Shown here piece by piece: positions 1 to 9,764 of a stretch of DNA of 64,000 nucleotides (the first letter of the stretch is position 1; each line of letters begins with the position of its first letter). The notes beneath the pieces were generated by a model. It was not told the origin of the DNA, did no database searches, and saw only the letters and a list, made by a program, of their open reading frames with translations. The position numbers and the translations under genes are program-made. Source of the DNA: JAGOEY01 sp017997515 (GTDB lineage Bacteria > Pseudomonadota > Gammaproteobacteria > Burkholderiales > Burkholderiaceae_C); assembly GCA_026314275.1 (NCBI GenBank), contig CP111109.1:3906001-3970000 (forward strand). The letters run 5' to 3'.

Positions 1-132
1 GACCATCAGCGGGTCGCCGATTTCGTTCAGCTCGGCGTCGGTGCGGATGGCGGCAAACTGCGCGGGGCGGTCGCGGCGCACGTTGGCACCAAAGGTCTCG
101 TAGTCGTGCCAGAGAAAAGTGTGGGTGGACAT
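1..132 (-). CDS. sbcB: Exodeoxyribonuclease I, N-terminal part
   Basis: Exonuclease I degrades single-stranded DNA 3' to 5' and serves mismatch repair and recombination. Only the first 44 codons are here; the gene runs off the left edge. The visible N-terminus contains HDYETFG, the first acidic motif of the DEDD-type nuclease, followed by DRPAQFAAIRTD, a very typical SbcB opening. The ATG at 132 is the natural start by comparison with the family. No strong ribosome binding site is visible before it. Confidence 0.85.
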   Translation of the reverse strand, partial: MSTHTFLWHDYETFGANVRRDRPAQFAAIRTDAELNEIGDPLMV

Positions 133-183
133 GGTGGCAAAAAACAAGTCAGTGAAGCAAGGCAAAAACAAGCCGTGTTGTGG

Positions 184-1632
184 CTACAGCAGCGGTGAGA
201 ACAAACGGGCGGTGGCGTCCCCCAGCCGCCGCAGGAGCGGCTGGCGGCGGTGGGCGCGGACACCCGAACAGGTCTTCAGATCCACCTCGAACTGCTGGGC
301 CAGCTGCAACGCCAGCGCCGGGCCGTACACCACGGCGCAGACTTCGTAGTTGAGCCGAAAGCTGCGGTTGTCAAAATTGGCGGTGCCGATAAACGCGCAG
401 TTGTCGTCCACCACCAGTGTCTTGGAGTGCAGCATGCGGTCTTTGTACTCGTCGATGCGCACGCCGGCGGCGATCAGTTCGTCGTAGTACGAACGGGCCG
501 CGGCACTCACCACCAGCGAGTCGCTGCGGCGCGGCACCATCAAACGCACGTCCACACCGCGCAGGGAGGCACTGGTCAGCGCCATCAGCGCGGGCTCACC
601 CGGCACAAAATACGGCGTGGTGAGCCAAACCCGGCTGAGTGCGCCATCAATCGCCGCCACATACATGCGGTGGATCGACTCCATCGCACTGTCGGGGCCG
701 GACGTGAGGATCTGCACCAGGTAGGTGCCCGCCCCCATGCTGGGCATCAGGCGTGGCAGGGTGTCCACCAGCTTTTCGGCGGGCTCTCCGGTGGAATAGG
801 TCCAGTCTTCCAGAAACGTCAGTTGCAGCCAGCGCACCACGCTGCCCTCCAGCCGCAGATGCACGTCGTGGTAAGCGTCGTCACGCGCACGTGGGTCTTC
901 TTCATCGGTGAAATTGATGCCGCCGGTAAAACCCACCTGCCCATCACACACCACAATTTTGCGGTGGGTGCGGTAGTTGGTCACCGGGCGCCAGCGGCGG
1001 CCAATGCGGGTGTCGTGGAACCACGCAAACTGCACACCCGCCTTGACCATCGGGTCGATAAAACTGCGACGCAGATCCTGCGATCCCAGGGCATCGACCA
1101 GCAGCCGCACCGTCACGCCCTGGTGGGCTTTTTCAATGAGCAGCTGCGCCAGCGCGTTGCCGATCTGGTCGGGCTCCAGCACGTAATACTCCAGGTGCAC
1201 ATGGTGGCGCGCCCGGCGGATCGCTTCAAAAATCGCATCAAAGGTTTTGTCGCCCCCCACCAGCAGCACCATGCTGGTGGCGGTGGACACCGGAATGCCG
1301 CAGGTGGCCGTGCCAAGCCGCGCCAGCGCCTGCATGCTGGGGGGCGCGTCTTCGGCCATTTTGCGCAGGCTGGCAATGTCGGCCTGGACAAACAGATGCG
1401 CCTGACTGCGCAGCCGCCGCGAGCGCTGCTTCTTCATGCGCTGCGGACCCAGGAAGTAATAGATCGCAAAACCGATGTAGGGCAGCAGCGCCAGGCACAT
1501 GATCCAGCTCAGCGTGGCCACCGGTGCGCGTTTTTGCAGAATGATCCACACCGCCAGAATCACGAAATACACAGCCCATGCCACCGACAGAGCGGTCACA
1601 GCGGGCTGGAAATCAAAGAAGATAAAAGGCAT
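184..1632 (-). CDS. cls: Cardiolipin synthase (phospholipase D family)
   Basis: Condenses two phosphatidylglycerols into cardiolipin at the inner membrane. About 482 residues, the usual length. Two N-terminal hydrophobic segments (about residues 8-35 and 42-62) are followed by two phospholipase D HKD motifs: HRKIVVCDG at about 223 and HSKTLVVDD at about 402, each followed by a GG or GTANFDNRS stretch. A GTG at 1689 would add 19 residues. The ATG at 1632 is preferred because the membrane segment then starts as in ClsA, but no clear Shine-Dalgarno decides it. The gene stands alone, divergent from the GAF gene. Confidence 0.88.
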   Translation of the reverse strand: MPFIFFDFQPAVTALSVAWAVYFVILAVWIILQKRAPVATLSWIMCLALLPYIGFAIYYFLGPQRMKKQRSRRLRSQAHLFVQADIASLRKMAEDAPPSMQALARLGTATCGIPVSTATSMVLLVGGDKTFDAIFEAIRRARHHVHLEYYVLEPDQIGNALAQLLIEKAHQGVTVRLLVDALGSQDLRRSFIDPMVKAGVQFAWFHDTRIGRRWRPVTNYRTHRKIVVCDGQVGFTGGINFTDEEDPRARDDAYHDVHLRLEGSVVRWLQLTFLEDWTYSTGEPAEKLVDTLPRLMPSMGAGTYLVQILTSGPDSAMESIHRMYVAAIDGALSRVWLTTPYFVPGEPALMALTSASLRGVDVRLMVPRRSDSLVVSAAARSYYDELIAAGVRIDEYKDRMLHSKTLVVDDNCAFIGTANFDNRSFRLNYEVCAVVYGPALALQLAQQFEVDLKTCSGVRAHRRQPLLRRLGDATARLFSPLL

Positions 1633-1780
1633 TGCGCGGTAGGTTGGGCTGAGAACGTGTCGAATGAAGCTTCGGGCAATGCGCCACACGCCGATGGCAT
1701 CTTAACGTTGTGCCGCGGCACGGCACGGGAGGGTTGGCCGGTGTAAAGTCACAGTTCCCAACGACCCATGCCCCATCCCC

Positions 1781-2230
1781 ATGAACGACTTGTATGCCGA
1801 CCTGGCCGCGTTACGCCGAATACTGGATACCGGTGGCCTGGCAGCCGGCCTGCAGTTTCTGAACGCACGGGTGGACTACCGTTGTTCGGCCATCTACCGG
1901 CTGGACAAGCTGACCATGCAAAACGTGGTGACCTACGACCGCACCGGCGCGGTCAGCAATGCGTTGGTGGCCGTGCCGCTGACCGACAGCTTTTGCCAGC
2001 ATGTGATCCGGGACGGGAGTTTTGTCACCCATGACTCCGGCCAGGATCCGCGTCTGCAAGGCCACCCGTACCAAGGTGTGGTGGTGTCGTACTACGGCCT
2101 GCCGCTGATGCGCACACCGGATGAGCTCTTTGGCACCTTCTGCCACTTTGACTATGTGGAGCGCAGCGTGCCAGACGAAGAAATTGCGTTTCTGGAAAAA
2201 GTGGCCAGGCTGTTGCCTGCCTACCTGTGA
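1781..2230 (+). CDS. GAF domain-containing protein
   Basis: A 149-residue soluble protein that is essentially one GAF domain. The pattern FLNARVDYRCSAIYRL, then VPLTDSFCQHVIRDG and YYGLPLMRTPDELFGTFCHFD, is typical of GAF modules that bind small ligands or tetrapyrroles. No kinase, cyclase or DNA-binding domain is attached, so it is probably a stand-alone sensor or adaptor. The ligand is unknown. It is followed by repeat A and a shared bidirectional terminator. Confidence 0.75.
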   Translation: MNDLYADLAALRRILDTGGLAAGLQFLNARVDYRCSAIYRLDKLTMQNVVTYDRTGAVSNALVAVPLTDSFCQHVIRDGSFVTHDSGQDPRLQGHPYQGVVVSYYGLPLMRTPDELFGTFCHFDYVERSVPDEEIAFLEKVARLLPAYL

Positions 2231-2258
2231 AGCGGTCTATTGGCTAAAAATTTGGTAT

Positions 2259-2312
2259 AAAAACAGCCTGCAGCGCAGGCTGCATATGCACCTATAGCTA
2301 TACATTAAATAG
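2259..2312. repeat. Dispersed repeat A, copy 1 (reverse orientation)
   Basis: Member of a short family with the core AGCTA, then two GCGC blocks that can pair, then a GAGGC/GCC plus AT-rich end. This copy contains GCCTGCAGCGCAGGC, a self-complementary stem, and ends in TATAGCTATA. It lies between the GAF gene and the terminator downstream of clpA. Confidence 0.6.
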
Positions 2313-2315
2313 CAA

Positions 2316-2352
2316 ATAAAAAAGCCGGCAACAGGGTGTTGTCGGCTTTTTT
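2316..2352. terminator. Bidirectional rho-independent terminator
   Basis: Stem of 10 bp with one G-T wobble (2324-2333 with 2337-2346, GCCGGCAACA against TGTTGTCGGC) and a three-base loop. It is flanked by an A run on the left and a T run on the right, so it can end clpA (minus) and the GAF gene (plus). Confidence 0.85.
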
Positions 2353-2382
2353 GCTGCAGCCACTACGGCTGCAAGGGCGCTA

Positions 2383-4695
2383 TTACCCGGCTGCGGCTTC
2401 CTCGGCCTCGGGTTTGGCGCGGCCTTCTTTCTTGGGCAGCGGCTGGATGTCCAACTGCACTTCACCCTTGTCGTCAATGTCCACCGTCAGGCGGCCACCG
2501 TCCACCAGCTTGCCAAACAGCAATTCGTCGGCCAGTGCACGGCGTATGGTGTCCTGGATCAGGCGCTGCATCGGGCGGGCACCCATCAGCGGGTCGAAGC
2601 CCTTCTTCGCCAAGTGCTTGCGCAGCGCGTCGGTGAAGGTGACTTCCACCTTCTTCTCGGCCAATTGCGTCTCCAGTTGCAGCAGGAACTTGTCCACCAC
2701 GCGCAGGATGATGGTTTCGTCCAGCGCTTTGAAGCTCACCGTCGCATCCAGCCGGTTGCGGAACTCGGGCGTGAACAGGCGTTTGATATCGGCCATTTCG
2801 TCGCCCGCTTCACGCGGGTTGGTGAAACCGATGGTCGCTTTGTTCATGGTCTCGGCGCCCGCATTCGTCGTCATGATGATGATGACGTTGCGGAAGTCGG
2901 CCTTGCGTCCGTTGTTGTCCGTGAGTGTGCCGTGGTCCATGACCTGCAGCAGCACGTTGTAAATGTCGGGATGGGCTTTTTCGATCTCATCCAGCAGCAG
3001 CACGGCATGTGGCTTCTTGGTCACCGCTTCGGTCAGCAGACCACCTTGGTCAAAACCAACATAGCCCGGAGGCGCACCAATCAGGCGGCTCACAGCGTGG
3101 CGTTCCATGTATTCCGACATGTCGAAACGCATGAGTTCGATACCCATGATGTAGGCCAGCTGTTTGGCGGCTTCGGTCTTGCCGACACCCGTGGGGCCGC
3201 TGAACAGGAAGGAGCCAATCGGCTTGTCGCCACGGCCCAGACCCGAACGCGCCATCTTCACAGCAGAGGCCAGCACTTCCAGCGCCTTGTCCTGCCCGAA
3301 CACCACACTCTTCAGGTCGCGTTCCAGCGTCTTGAGCTTGCCGCGATCGTCATTCGACACGTTGGCGGGGGGAATACGCGCAATCTTGGCGACGATTTCC
3401 TCGACCTCAGCCTTGCTGATGGTCTTCTTGCGCTTGCTCGGCGGCAGGATGCGCTGGGCAGCACCGGCTTCGTCGATCACGTCAATCGCCTTGTCGGGCA
3501 GATGGCGGTCGTTGATGTACTTGGCGCTCAGCTCGGCCGCAGCCTGCAGGGCCGCCACGGCGTATTTGACGCCATGGTGTTCCTCGAAGCGCGACTTCAG
3601 GCCCTTCAGGATGTCCACGGTTTCCTGCACGGTGGGCTCGACCACGTCCACCTTCTGGAAGCGGCGGCTCAGGGCCGCATCTTTTTCGAAGATGCCACGG
3701 TATTCGGTGAAGGTGGTGGCACCGATGCACTTCAGCTGGCCGCTGGAAAGCGCCGGCTTCAGCAGGTTGGACGCATCCAGCGTGCCGCCCGATGCCGCAC
3801 CGGCACCAATCAACGTATGGATTTCGTCGATGAACAACACGGCGTTGGGCTTGTCCTTCAGCGACTTGAGCACACCCTTCAGGCGTTGTTCAAAGTCACC
3901 GCGGTACTTGGTGCCCGCCAGCAGCGCACCCATGTCGAGTGAATACACCTGGGCTTCAGCCAGAATTTCTGGCACGTCGCCCTGCGTGATGCGCCAGGCC
4001 AGGCCCTCGGCAATCGCGGTTTTGCCCACGCCCGCTTCACCCACCAGCAGCGGGTTGTTCTTGCGGCGGCGGCACAGGATCTGGATCGTGCGTTCGACTT
4101 CAAAGTCGCGCCCGATCAGCGGGTCGATCTTGCCGTCTTTGGCCAGCTGGTTCAGGTTGACGGTGAACTGCTCCAGCGGAGACGCTTTTTCGTTCTTTTC
4201 GCCACCCTCTTCACTTTCGGCCTGGGGTTCACCCGACTTGGTCGGCTCTGGCGATTCACCCTTCTTGATGCCGTGGGCAATAAAGTTGACAACGTCCAGG
4301 CGTGTCACACCCTGCTGGTGCAGGTAGTACACGGCGTGCGAATCCTTCTCGCCAAAAATGGCGACCAGCACATTCGCGCCGGTGACTTCCTTCTTGCCGT
4401 TGCCGGTGGACTGCACGTGCATGATGGCGCGCTGGATGACGCGCTGGAAACCAAGCGTAGGCTGGGTGTCCACCTCGTCGGTGCCGGCCACCTGGGGCGT
4501 GTTGTCTTTGATGAAATTTGCCAGCGACTTTCGCAGGTCGTCGATATTGGCGGCGCAGGCGCGCAACACCTCGGCGGCACTGGGGTTGTCCAGCAAGGCG
4601 AGCAGCAGGTGCTCGACGGTGATGAACTCATGGCGCTGCTGGCGGGCCTCAACAAAGGCCATGTGCAGACTGACTTCCAATTCCTGGGCAATCAT
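2383..4695 (-). CDS. clpA: ATP-dependent Clp protease ATP-binding subunit ClpA
   Basis: AAA+ unfoldase that feeds substrates to ClpP. It has 770 residues, close to E. coli ClpA (758). The N-domain spans about 1-145. The first AAA module has Walker A GEAGVGKT at 219-226 and Walker B FIDEIH near 288-293. The second has GPTGVGKT at 500-507 and LLLDEIEKAHP further on. The C-terminus is Ala/Glu-rich. An AAGGAAA Shine-Dalgarno precedes the ATG. It lies downstream of clpS in the same direction, separated by 211 bases that hold a repeat B copy. clpP is not in the window. Confidence 0.97.
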   Translation of the reverse strand: MIAQELEVSLHMAFVEARQQRHEFITVEHLLLALLDNPSAAEVLRACAANIDDLRKSLANFIKDNTPQVAGTDEVDTQPTLGFQRVIQRAIMHVQSTGNGKKEVTGANVLVAIFGEKDSHAVYYLHQQGVTRLDVVNFIAHGIKKGESPEPTKSGEPQAESEEGGEKNEKASPLEQFTVNLNQLAKDGKIDPLIGRDFEVERTIQILCRRRKNNPLLVGEAGVGKTAIAEGLAWRITQGDVPEILAEAQVYSLDMGALLAGTKYRGDFEQRLKGVLKSLKDKPNAVLFIDEIHTLIGAGAASGGTLDASNLLKPALSSGQLKCIGATTFTEYRGIFEKDAALSRRFQKVDVVEPTVQETVDILKGLKSRFEEHHGVKYAVAALQAAAELSAKYINDRHLPDKAIDVIDEAGAAQRILPPSKRKKTISKAEVEEIVAKIARIPPANVSNDDRGKLKTLERDLKSVVFGQDKALEVLASAVKMARSGLGRGDKPIGSFLFSGPTGVGKTEAAKQLAYIMGIELMRFDMSEYMERHAVSRLIGAPPGYVGFDQGGLLTEAVTKKPHAVLLLDEIEKAHPDIYNVLLQVMDHGTLTDNNGRKADFRNVIIIMTTNAGAETMNKATIGFTNPREAGDEMADIKRLFTPEFRNRLDATVSFKALDETIILRVVDKFLLQLETQLAEKKVEVTFTDALRKHLAKKGFDPLMGARPMQRLIQDTIRRALADELLFGKLVDGGRLTVDIDDKGEVQLDIQPLPKKEGRAKPEAEEAAAG

Positions 4696-4727
4696 GTGAT
4701 TTCCTTACGCCTTGCGGTAAAAACTGA

Positions 4728-4818
4728 GCACCCCCAGGCTTCGCTTCGCTCTCGCCACCCCCCTTGCTGGGGGCGACACTAGCAGACTGGCAAAGCCAGT
4801 TCCGCAGTGTCTGCTGGA
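4728..4818. repeat. Dispersed repeat B, copy 1
   Basis: A roughly 90-base copy of a family that reads CACCCCCAGGCT, a CCCCC...GGGGG hairpin, a GCC..GGC stem (here GGCAAAGCC), then GTGTCTGCTGGAAGGGG. It fills much of the clpS-clpA gap. Confidence 0.7.
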
Positions 4819-4906
4819 AGGGGCTGTGTACTTCATACGGTTTGTGCGGAGTCCTTACACCGTCACTCTAAATCAGAACAGACTTACATATCAGTACGAT
4901 CGGGAT

Positions 4907-5266
4907 TTATTCAACAGGTTCACTCACACATTGCAGTGGATGGCCAGCCTTGGCAGCGGCATCCATCACCTGGTCGACCTTGGTGGCTGCCACGTCTTTG
5001 GAATACACACCACAGACGGCTTTGCCGTCCAGGTGGATCTTCAGCATGATCTGGGTGGCCGTGTCCCGGTCGCGGCCAAAAAACTCCTGGATCACCACGA
5101 TGACAAATTCCATCGGTGTGTAATCGTCGTTCAGCATCAATACCTGGTGCATCTGCGGGGGTTTGGTCTTCTGCGTGCGGCGCTCCATCACAACAGAGCC
5201 GCCCCCATCAGCTGGGCGGGGGTGAATGGCAGGGGACGGGGGTTTTGCAGGGTTCTTGGTAGCCAT
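4907..5266 (-). CDS. clpS: ATP-dependent Clp protease adaptor ClpS
   Basis: Adaptor that binds the ClpA N-domain and delivers N-degron substrates. About 119 residues from the ATG at 5266; a longer reading to 5314 lacks family support. The conserved core is VLMLNDDYTPMEFVIVVIQ, then FGRDRDTATQIMLKIHLDGKA and a C-terminal helix ending CVSEPVE. The N-terminal 35 residues are a low-complexity extension (Pro-rich), as is common in Burkholderiales. clpA lies directly downstream. Confidence 0.95.
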   Translation of the reverse strand: MATKNPAKPPSPAIHPRPADGGGSVVMERRTQKTKPPQMHQVLMLNDDYTPMEFVIVVIQEFFGRDRDTATQIMLKIHLDGKAVCGVYSKDVAATKVDQVMDAAAKAGHPLQCVSEPVE

Positions 5267-5335
5267 GGAATTTATTCTATAGAGCAGGCACACACCTTGC
5301 CACGCCTGCAGCAAATTGGGATGGGTGCTCTGGAT

Positions 5336-8300
5336 TCAAGCCTGCGCGCCCGGCGCATCGTAAACAACAATGGCCTGTCCTTGGTCGGCCTGGGCCGTCC
5401 AGCTGGCCAGGGCGGCGTCAGTGGGGAAAAATTTGGCAGCGTCGCCCAGCTGTAACTCTGCCGTGGCGGCACCGTTCGGGCCGGTGCATTGCACGGCCAG
5501 GCGCACCGGCAGGCCTTTGACCAGTTCCTCCCCCTGGTCCAGCACCTCGCGCTGGGGCGGAAAGTCTTTCACCATGCGCTGGATGTCAGGCGCTTTGCCG
5601 TTCACCGCCACGCGCAAGAACTTGCCGAACCGGACCCGTGCCGATGGCAAGTCCCAGATCTGCTGCACCGTCAGCTGCAGCCCACCGCCGCCGGAAAAGC
5701 GGTCGGGCTGGAGTTTGCCCATGATGACGACGAGTTCATCGTCCTTCAGCACGTTTTTGTTGGCGTTGAGCAAGGCTTCGTCGGCCCGGGCTTCGACCAT
5801 GCCGGACTTGTCGTCAAGCTTGAACAGACCCAGTTTGCCCCGGTTGCCATTAATCACGCGCAGGTCACACACGATGCCTGCCATCAACTGCGGGTCACGG
5901 CTTTCGGTCAGGCTGTCGATCGGACGTTTGGCGAACCGGCGGACCTCGTGGGTCACCTCGTCGAACAGGTGGCCTGACAGGTAAAAACCGATGGCGGACT
6001 TTTCGTGGGTCAGTTGCACTTTGATGCCCCACGGGGTGGCGTCCACCAGATCGGGCTCGCTGGTGCTGGAGCCATGCGCGTCACCATCGTCGCCCAGCAT
6101 GTCGAACAACCCGCCCTGGTTGACGTTGGCGGCCGCAGCGGCCGCAAACTCGAATGCCCGGTCAATCGATGCGGACAGGGCCGCGCGGTTCAATTGCAGG
6201 GTGTCAAACGCACCGGCCTTGATCAGTGCGTCCACCGTGCGTTTGTTCAGCCTGCTGCGGTCCACCCGCACACAGAAATCGAACAGGCTGGTGAAGGGCC
6301 CGCCCTCCTCCCGTGCAGCCACAATGGCCTCGATCGCCTGCTGGCCCGTACCTTTGACGGCGCCCAGGCCGTAGCGGATTTCCTTGTCGGTCACCGGCTC
6401 GAATCGGTAACGGCCCCGGTTGATGTTGGGTGCCTCGAAGCTCAGACCCATCTTCTGCGCGTCCTGGAACAACACCTTGAGTTTGTCGGTGTCGTCCATT
6501 TCCACCGTCATGTTGGCGCAGAAGAACTCGGCCGTGTAATGCACCTTGAGCCAACCCGTGTGGTAGGCCAGCAGGGAGTACGCAGCAGCGTGTGACTTGT
6601 TGAAGCCATAGCCCGCGAACTTCTCCATCATGTCAAAGATTTCGTCGGCCTTGTCCTGCGGGATGTTGTTGGTGCTGAGGGCACCAGCGCGGAACTTGTC
6701 GCGCTCCTTGGCCATTTCCTCGACCTTCTTTTTACCCATGGCGCGGCGCAGCAAGTCGGCACCGCCCAGCGTGAAGCCGCCCAGAATCTGTGCGGTCTGC
6801 ATCACCTGCTCCTGGTAGACCATGATGCCGTAGGTCTCGCTCAGCATCTCGGCCACCAGCGGGTGCGGGTACTCGACCTCTTCGCGCCCGTGTTTACGCG
6901 CCACGAAGCTTGGAATCAGGTCCATCGGGCCGGGGCGGTACAGCGCGTTGAGCGCAATCAGGTCTTCCAGGCGCGTGGGTTTGGCGTCTTTCAGCATGCG
7001 CTGCATGCCCGAGCTTTCAAACTGGAACACGGCCTCGGTCTTGCCGTCCTGGAACAGCCGGTAGGTCGGGCCGTCGTCGAGCCTGATGTTCTCGAACGAA
7101 AAATGCTCCTGGCCCTTGTGGCGGGCCACGATGAATTCCTTGGCAATCTCCAGGATGGTGAGGGTCGCCAGGCCCAAGAAGTCGAACTTCACCAGGCCAA
7201 TGGCCTCCACGTCGTCCTTGTCGTACTGGCTCACGGCCGACTCGCTGCCCGGCTGCTGGTACAGCGGGCAGAAATCGGTGAGTTTGCCTGGCGCAATCAG
7301 CACGCCGCCTGCGTGCATGCCGATGTTGCGGGTCATGCCTTCGAGCTTTTGCGCCAGCTCGATCAGGGTTTTGACGTCTTCTTCCTTGTTGATCCGGTCG
7401 GCCAGCACCGGCTCCATCTCGATGGCGTAGTTGTTCTTGTCGCCCTCTTTCTTCTGGCTGGGCGGGTACTGCAGCGTGACCGACATACCCGGCTTGTTCG
7501 GGATGAGCTTGCTGATGCCGTCGCAGAACATGTAACTCATGTCCAGCACCCGGCCCACGTCGCGGATGGCGGCCCGTGCGGCCATGGTACCGAAGGTGGC
7601 GATCTGGCTCACCGCCTCCTTGCCGTATTTGTCCTTGACGTAGTCAATCACCCGGTCACGGTTGGTCTGGCAGAAGTCAATGTCGAAGTCGGGCATGGAC
7701 ACCCGCTCCGGGTTCAAAAACCGCTCGAACAGCAGGTTGTACTGCAGCGGGTCGAGGTCGGTGATCTTGAGCGAATACGCCACCAGCGAGCCCGCACCCG
7801 AGCCCCGGCCCGGGCCCACGGGGCAGCCGTTTTTCTTGGCCCAGTTGATGAAGTCCCCCACGATCAAAAAGTAGCCGGGGAACCCCATCTTCAGAATGGT
7901 GTTGATCTCGAACTCCAGCCGGGCCACATACCGAGGCATTTCGCGTTCGCGCTGGTCACCATTGGGGTACAGGTGCAGCATCCGCTCCTTCAGCCCCTCG
8001 TGGGATGCGTAACGAAAGTACTCCTCGGGCGACATATGCCGACCATCCACCTCGGGTGTGGGAAAGGCGGGCAGCTGCGGGTTGCCCAGGTCGAGCGTCA
8101 AGCTGCAGCGTTTGGCGATCTCCAGCGTGTTGGCAATGGCGCTGGGAATGTCGGCGAACAGTTCCTGCATCTGGGCGCTGGACTTGAAATACTGCTCACG
8201 CGTGAACTTGCGCACCCGGCGCTGGTTGCCCAGGATCTCACCCTCCGAGATACACACCCGCGCCTCGTGCGCCTCGTAGTCGTCGTATTCGGTGAACTGC

Positions 8301-8905
8301 ACGGGGTGGGTGGCCACCACTGGCAGCTTCAGGCGCGCCGCCAGTTGTACCGCTGCCACCACATGGGCCTCGTCCTCGGGCCGCCCGGCGCGCTGCAGCT
8401 CCAGATAAAACCGGTGCGGAAACACACCCGCCAATTGCAGCGCCAGCGTGGCCGCACGCGACGCGTCGCCCTGCACCAGCGCCTGCCCCACCGGCCCGGC
8501 CTGCGCCCCCGACAGCGCAATCAGCCCCTCGTTCAGCTCCTGCAGCCAGGCCAGTTTGCACACCGCCTGCGCCTTGCCCGTGTTTTGCGTCCAGACCCGG
8601 GCCAGCAGCTCGGACAGGTTCAGGTACCCCTGGCGGCTTTGCACCAGCAGCACGATGCGCGACAGCATCAGCGGGTCTTTGCCCAGGCCTTCGAGGAAGA
8701 TCTCGGCCCCAATCAGCGGCTTGACGCCTTTGCCCCTTGTGGCGCGGTAGAACTTGACGGCCCCGAACAAATTGTTCAGATCGGTGATGGCCAGCGCGGG
8801 CTGGCCGTCCTTGGCCGCCACTTTGACGACCTCATCGATGCGGTTGGTGCCGTCAACGACGGAAAATTCGGTATGGAGGCGGAGATGGACAAACATTGCC
8901 GACAT
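5336..8905 (-). CDS. dnaE: DNA polymerase III subunit alpha
   Basis: Catalytic subunit of the replicative polymerase, 1189 residues (E. coli 1160). The N-terminal PHP domain begins HLRLHTEFSVVDG. The polymerase active-site motif PDFDIDF is at 405-411, preceded by GPGRGSGAGSLVAY at about 364-377. The finger region, tandem helix-hairpin-helix and C-terminal OB-fold follow. The start at 8905 has a GGAG about 11 bases upstream; MFVHL at 8896 is an alternative. The length and motifs place it as DnaE1 rather than the error-prone DnaE2. Confidence 0.97.
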   Translation of the reverse strand: MSAMFVHLRLHTEFSVVDGTNRIDEVVKVAAKDGQPALAITDLNNLFGAVKFYRATRGKGVKPLIGAEIFLEGLGKDPLMLSRIVLLVQSRQGYLNLSELLARVWTQNTGKAQAVCKLAWLQELNEGLIALSGAQAGPVGQALVQGDASRAATLALQLAGVFPHRFYLELQRAGRPEDEAHVVAAVQLAARLKLPVVATHPVQFTEYDDYEAHEARVCISEGEILGNQRRVRKFTREQYFKSSAQMQELFADIPSAIANTLEIAKRCSLTLDLGNPQLPAFPTPEVDGRHMSPEEYFRYASHEGLKERMLHLYPNGDQREREMPRYVARLEFEINTILKMGFPGYFLIVGDFINWAKKNGCPVGPGRGSGAGSLVAYSLKITDLDPLQYNLLFERFLNPERVSMPDFDIDFCQTNRDRVIDYVKDKYGKEAVSQIATFGTMAARAAIRDVGRVLDMSYMFCDGISKLIPNKPGMSVTLQYPPSQKKEGDKNNYAIEMEPVLADRINKEEDVKTLIELAQKLEGMTRNIGMHAGGVLIAPGKLTDFCPLYQQPGSESAVSQYDKDDVEAIGLVKFDFLGLATLTILEIAKEFIVARHKGQEHFSFENIRLDDGPTYRLFQDGKTEAVFQFESSGMQRMLKDAKPTRLEDLIALNALYRPGPMDLIPSFVARKHGREEVEYPHPLVAEMLSETYGIMVYQEQVMQTAQILGGFTLGGADLLRRAMGKKKVEEMAKERDKFRAGALSTNNIPQDKADEIFDMMEKFAGYGFNKSHAAAYSLLAYHTGWLKVHYTAEFFCANMTVEMDDTDKLKVLFQDAQKMGLSFEAPNINRGRYRFEPVTDKEIRYGLGAVKGTGQQAIEAIVAAREEGGPFTSLFDFCVRVDRSRLNKRTVDALIKAGAFDTLQLNRAALSASIDRAFEFAAAAAANVNQGGLFDMLGDDGDAHGSSTSEPDLVDATPWGIKVQLTHEKSAIGFYLSGHLFDEVTHEVRRFAKRPIDSLTESRDPQLMAGIVCDLRVINGNRGKLGLFKLDDKSGMVEARADEALLNANKNVLKDDELVVIMGKLQPDRFSGGGGLQLTVQQIWDLPSARVRFGKFLRVAVNGKAPDIQRMVKDFPPQREVLDQGEELVKGLPVRLAVQCTGPNGAATAELQLGDAAKFFPTDAALASWTAQADQGQAIVVYDAPGAQA

Positions 8906-8988
8906 TGTAAAAACTCCACGCTCCCATCCTGCCCGCCAGGACTTTTATCTTGTGTAACCGGTTCCGGTGCCGCCTTTAAAATGGCGCG

Positions 8989-9741
8989 GTGAACACCGAC
9001 CAGAACCCTGACCTCCCCGTCCTCAACATCTCCGCCTACAAATTTGTCCCCCTGCCCGACGCAGAGGACTTGCGTGTGCTGCTGCAAGCGCACGCGCAGG
9101 CGCTAGCCCTCAAAGGCACCATCCTGCTGGCCGAAGAAGGCATCAACCTGTTCCTGGCCGGGCCGGCCGATGCCGTGCGCGGCTTTGTGGCCCAGCTGCA
9201 CCAGGACGCCCGTTTTGCCGACATCGCCCCGAAGGAAAGCTGGTCGGCCAGCCAGCCGTTCCGCAAGATGCTGGTCAAAGTGAAGGGTGAAATCATCCGT
9301 ATGAACCACCCCACCATCCGCCCCGCCAACGGCCGCGCCCCGGCCGTTGCCCCTGCCACCGTGCGGCGCTGGCTGGAGCAAGGTGTGGACGACAACGGCC
9401 GCCCGGTGGTCACGCTGGACACCCGCAACGACTTCGAGGTGGACCACGGCACGTTTGAAGGCACCATCGACTGGCGCATCACCAAGTTCACCGAATTCCC
9501 TGCCGCGCTGCAAGCCCACAAGGCCGAGCTGGAAGGCAAAACCGTGGTGAGCTTCTGCACCGGCGGCATCCGCTGCGAAAAAGCCGCCATCCTGATGCAG
9601 GAAGTGGGTCTGGAGCATGTGTACCAGCTGGAGGGCGGCATCCTCAAATACTTTGAAGAAACCGACGGCGCGCACTACCAGGGCAGTTGTTTTGTGTTTG
9701 ACGAGCGGCGCACGCTGGCGCAGGACTTGTCGGCCACCTGA
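8989..9741 (+). CDS. trhO: tRNA uridine(34) hydroxylase (rhodanese family)
   Basis: Oxygen-dependent hydroxylation of U34 in the wobble position of certain tRNAs, giving 5-hydroxyuridine. It has 250 residues. An N-terminal acylphosphatase-like domain (KGTILLAEEGINLFLAG near 42-58) is followed by a rhodanese domain with the catalytic cysteine at 190 in FCTGGIRCEKA, then the DGAHYQGSCFVFD tail. The start is GTG at 8989, because no in-frame ATG fits. Formerly annotated YceA. Divergent from dnaE. Confidence 0.92.
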   Translation: MNTDQNPDLPVLNISAYKFVPLPDAEDLRVLLQAHAQALALKGTILLAEEGINLFLAGPADAVRGFVAQLHQDARFADIAPKESWSASQPFRKMLVKVKGEIIRMNHPTIRPANGRAPAVAPATVRRWLEQGVDDNGRPVVTLDTRNDFEVDHGTFEGTIDWRITKFTEFPAALQAHKAELEGKTVVSFCTGGIRCEKAAILMQEVGLEHVYQLEGGILKYFEETDGAHYQGSCFVFDERRTLAQDLSAT

Positions 9742-9764
9742 CGTAACCCCAACCCCACTGCGTC

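Noticed and set aside
6863..8992. Open frame of 709 codons opposite dnaE
   Set aside because: Shadow of dnaE; His/Gln/Arg-rich translation without any domain.
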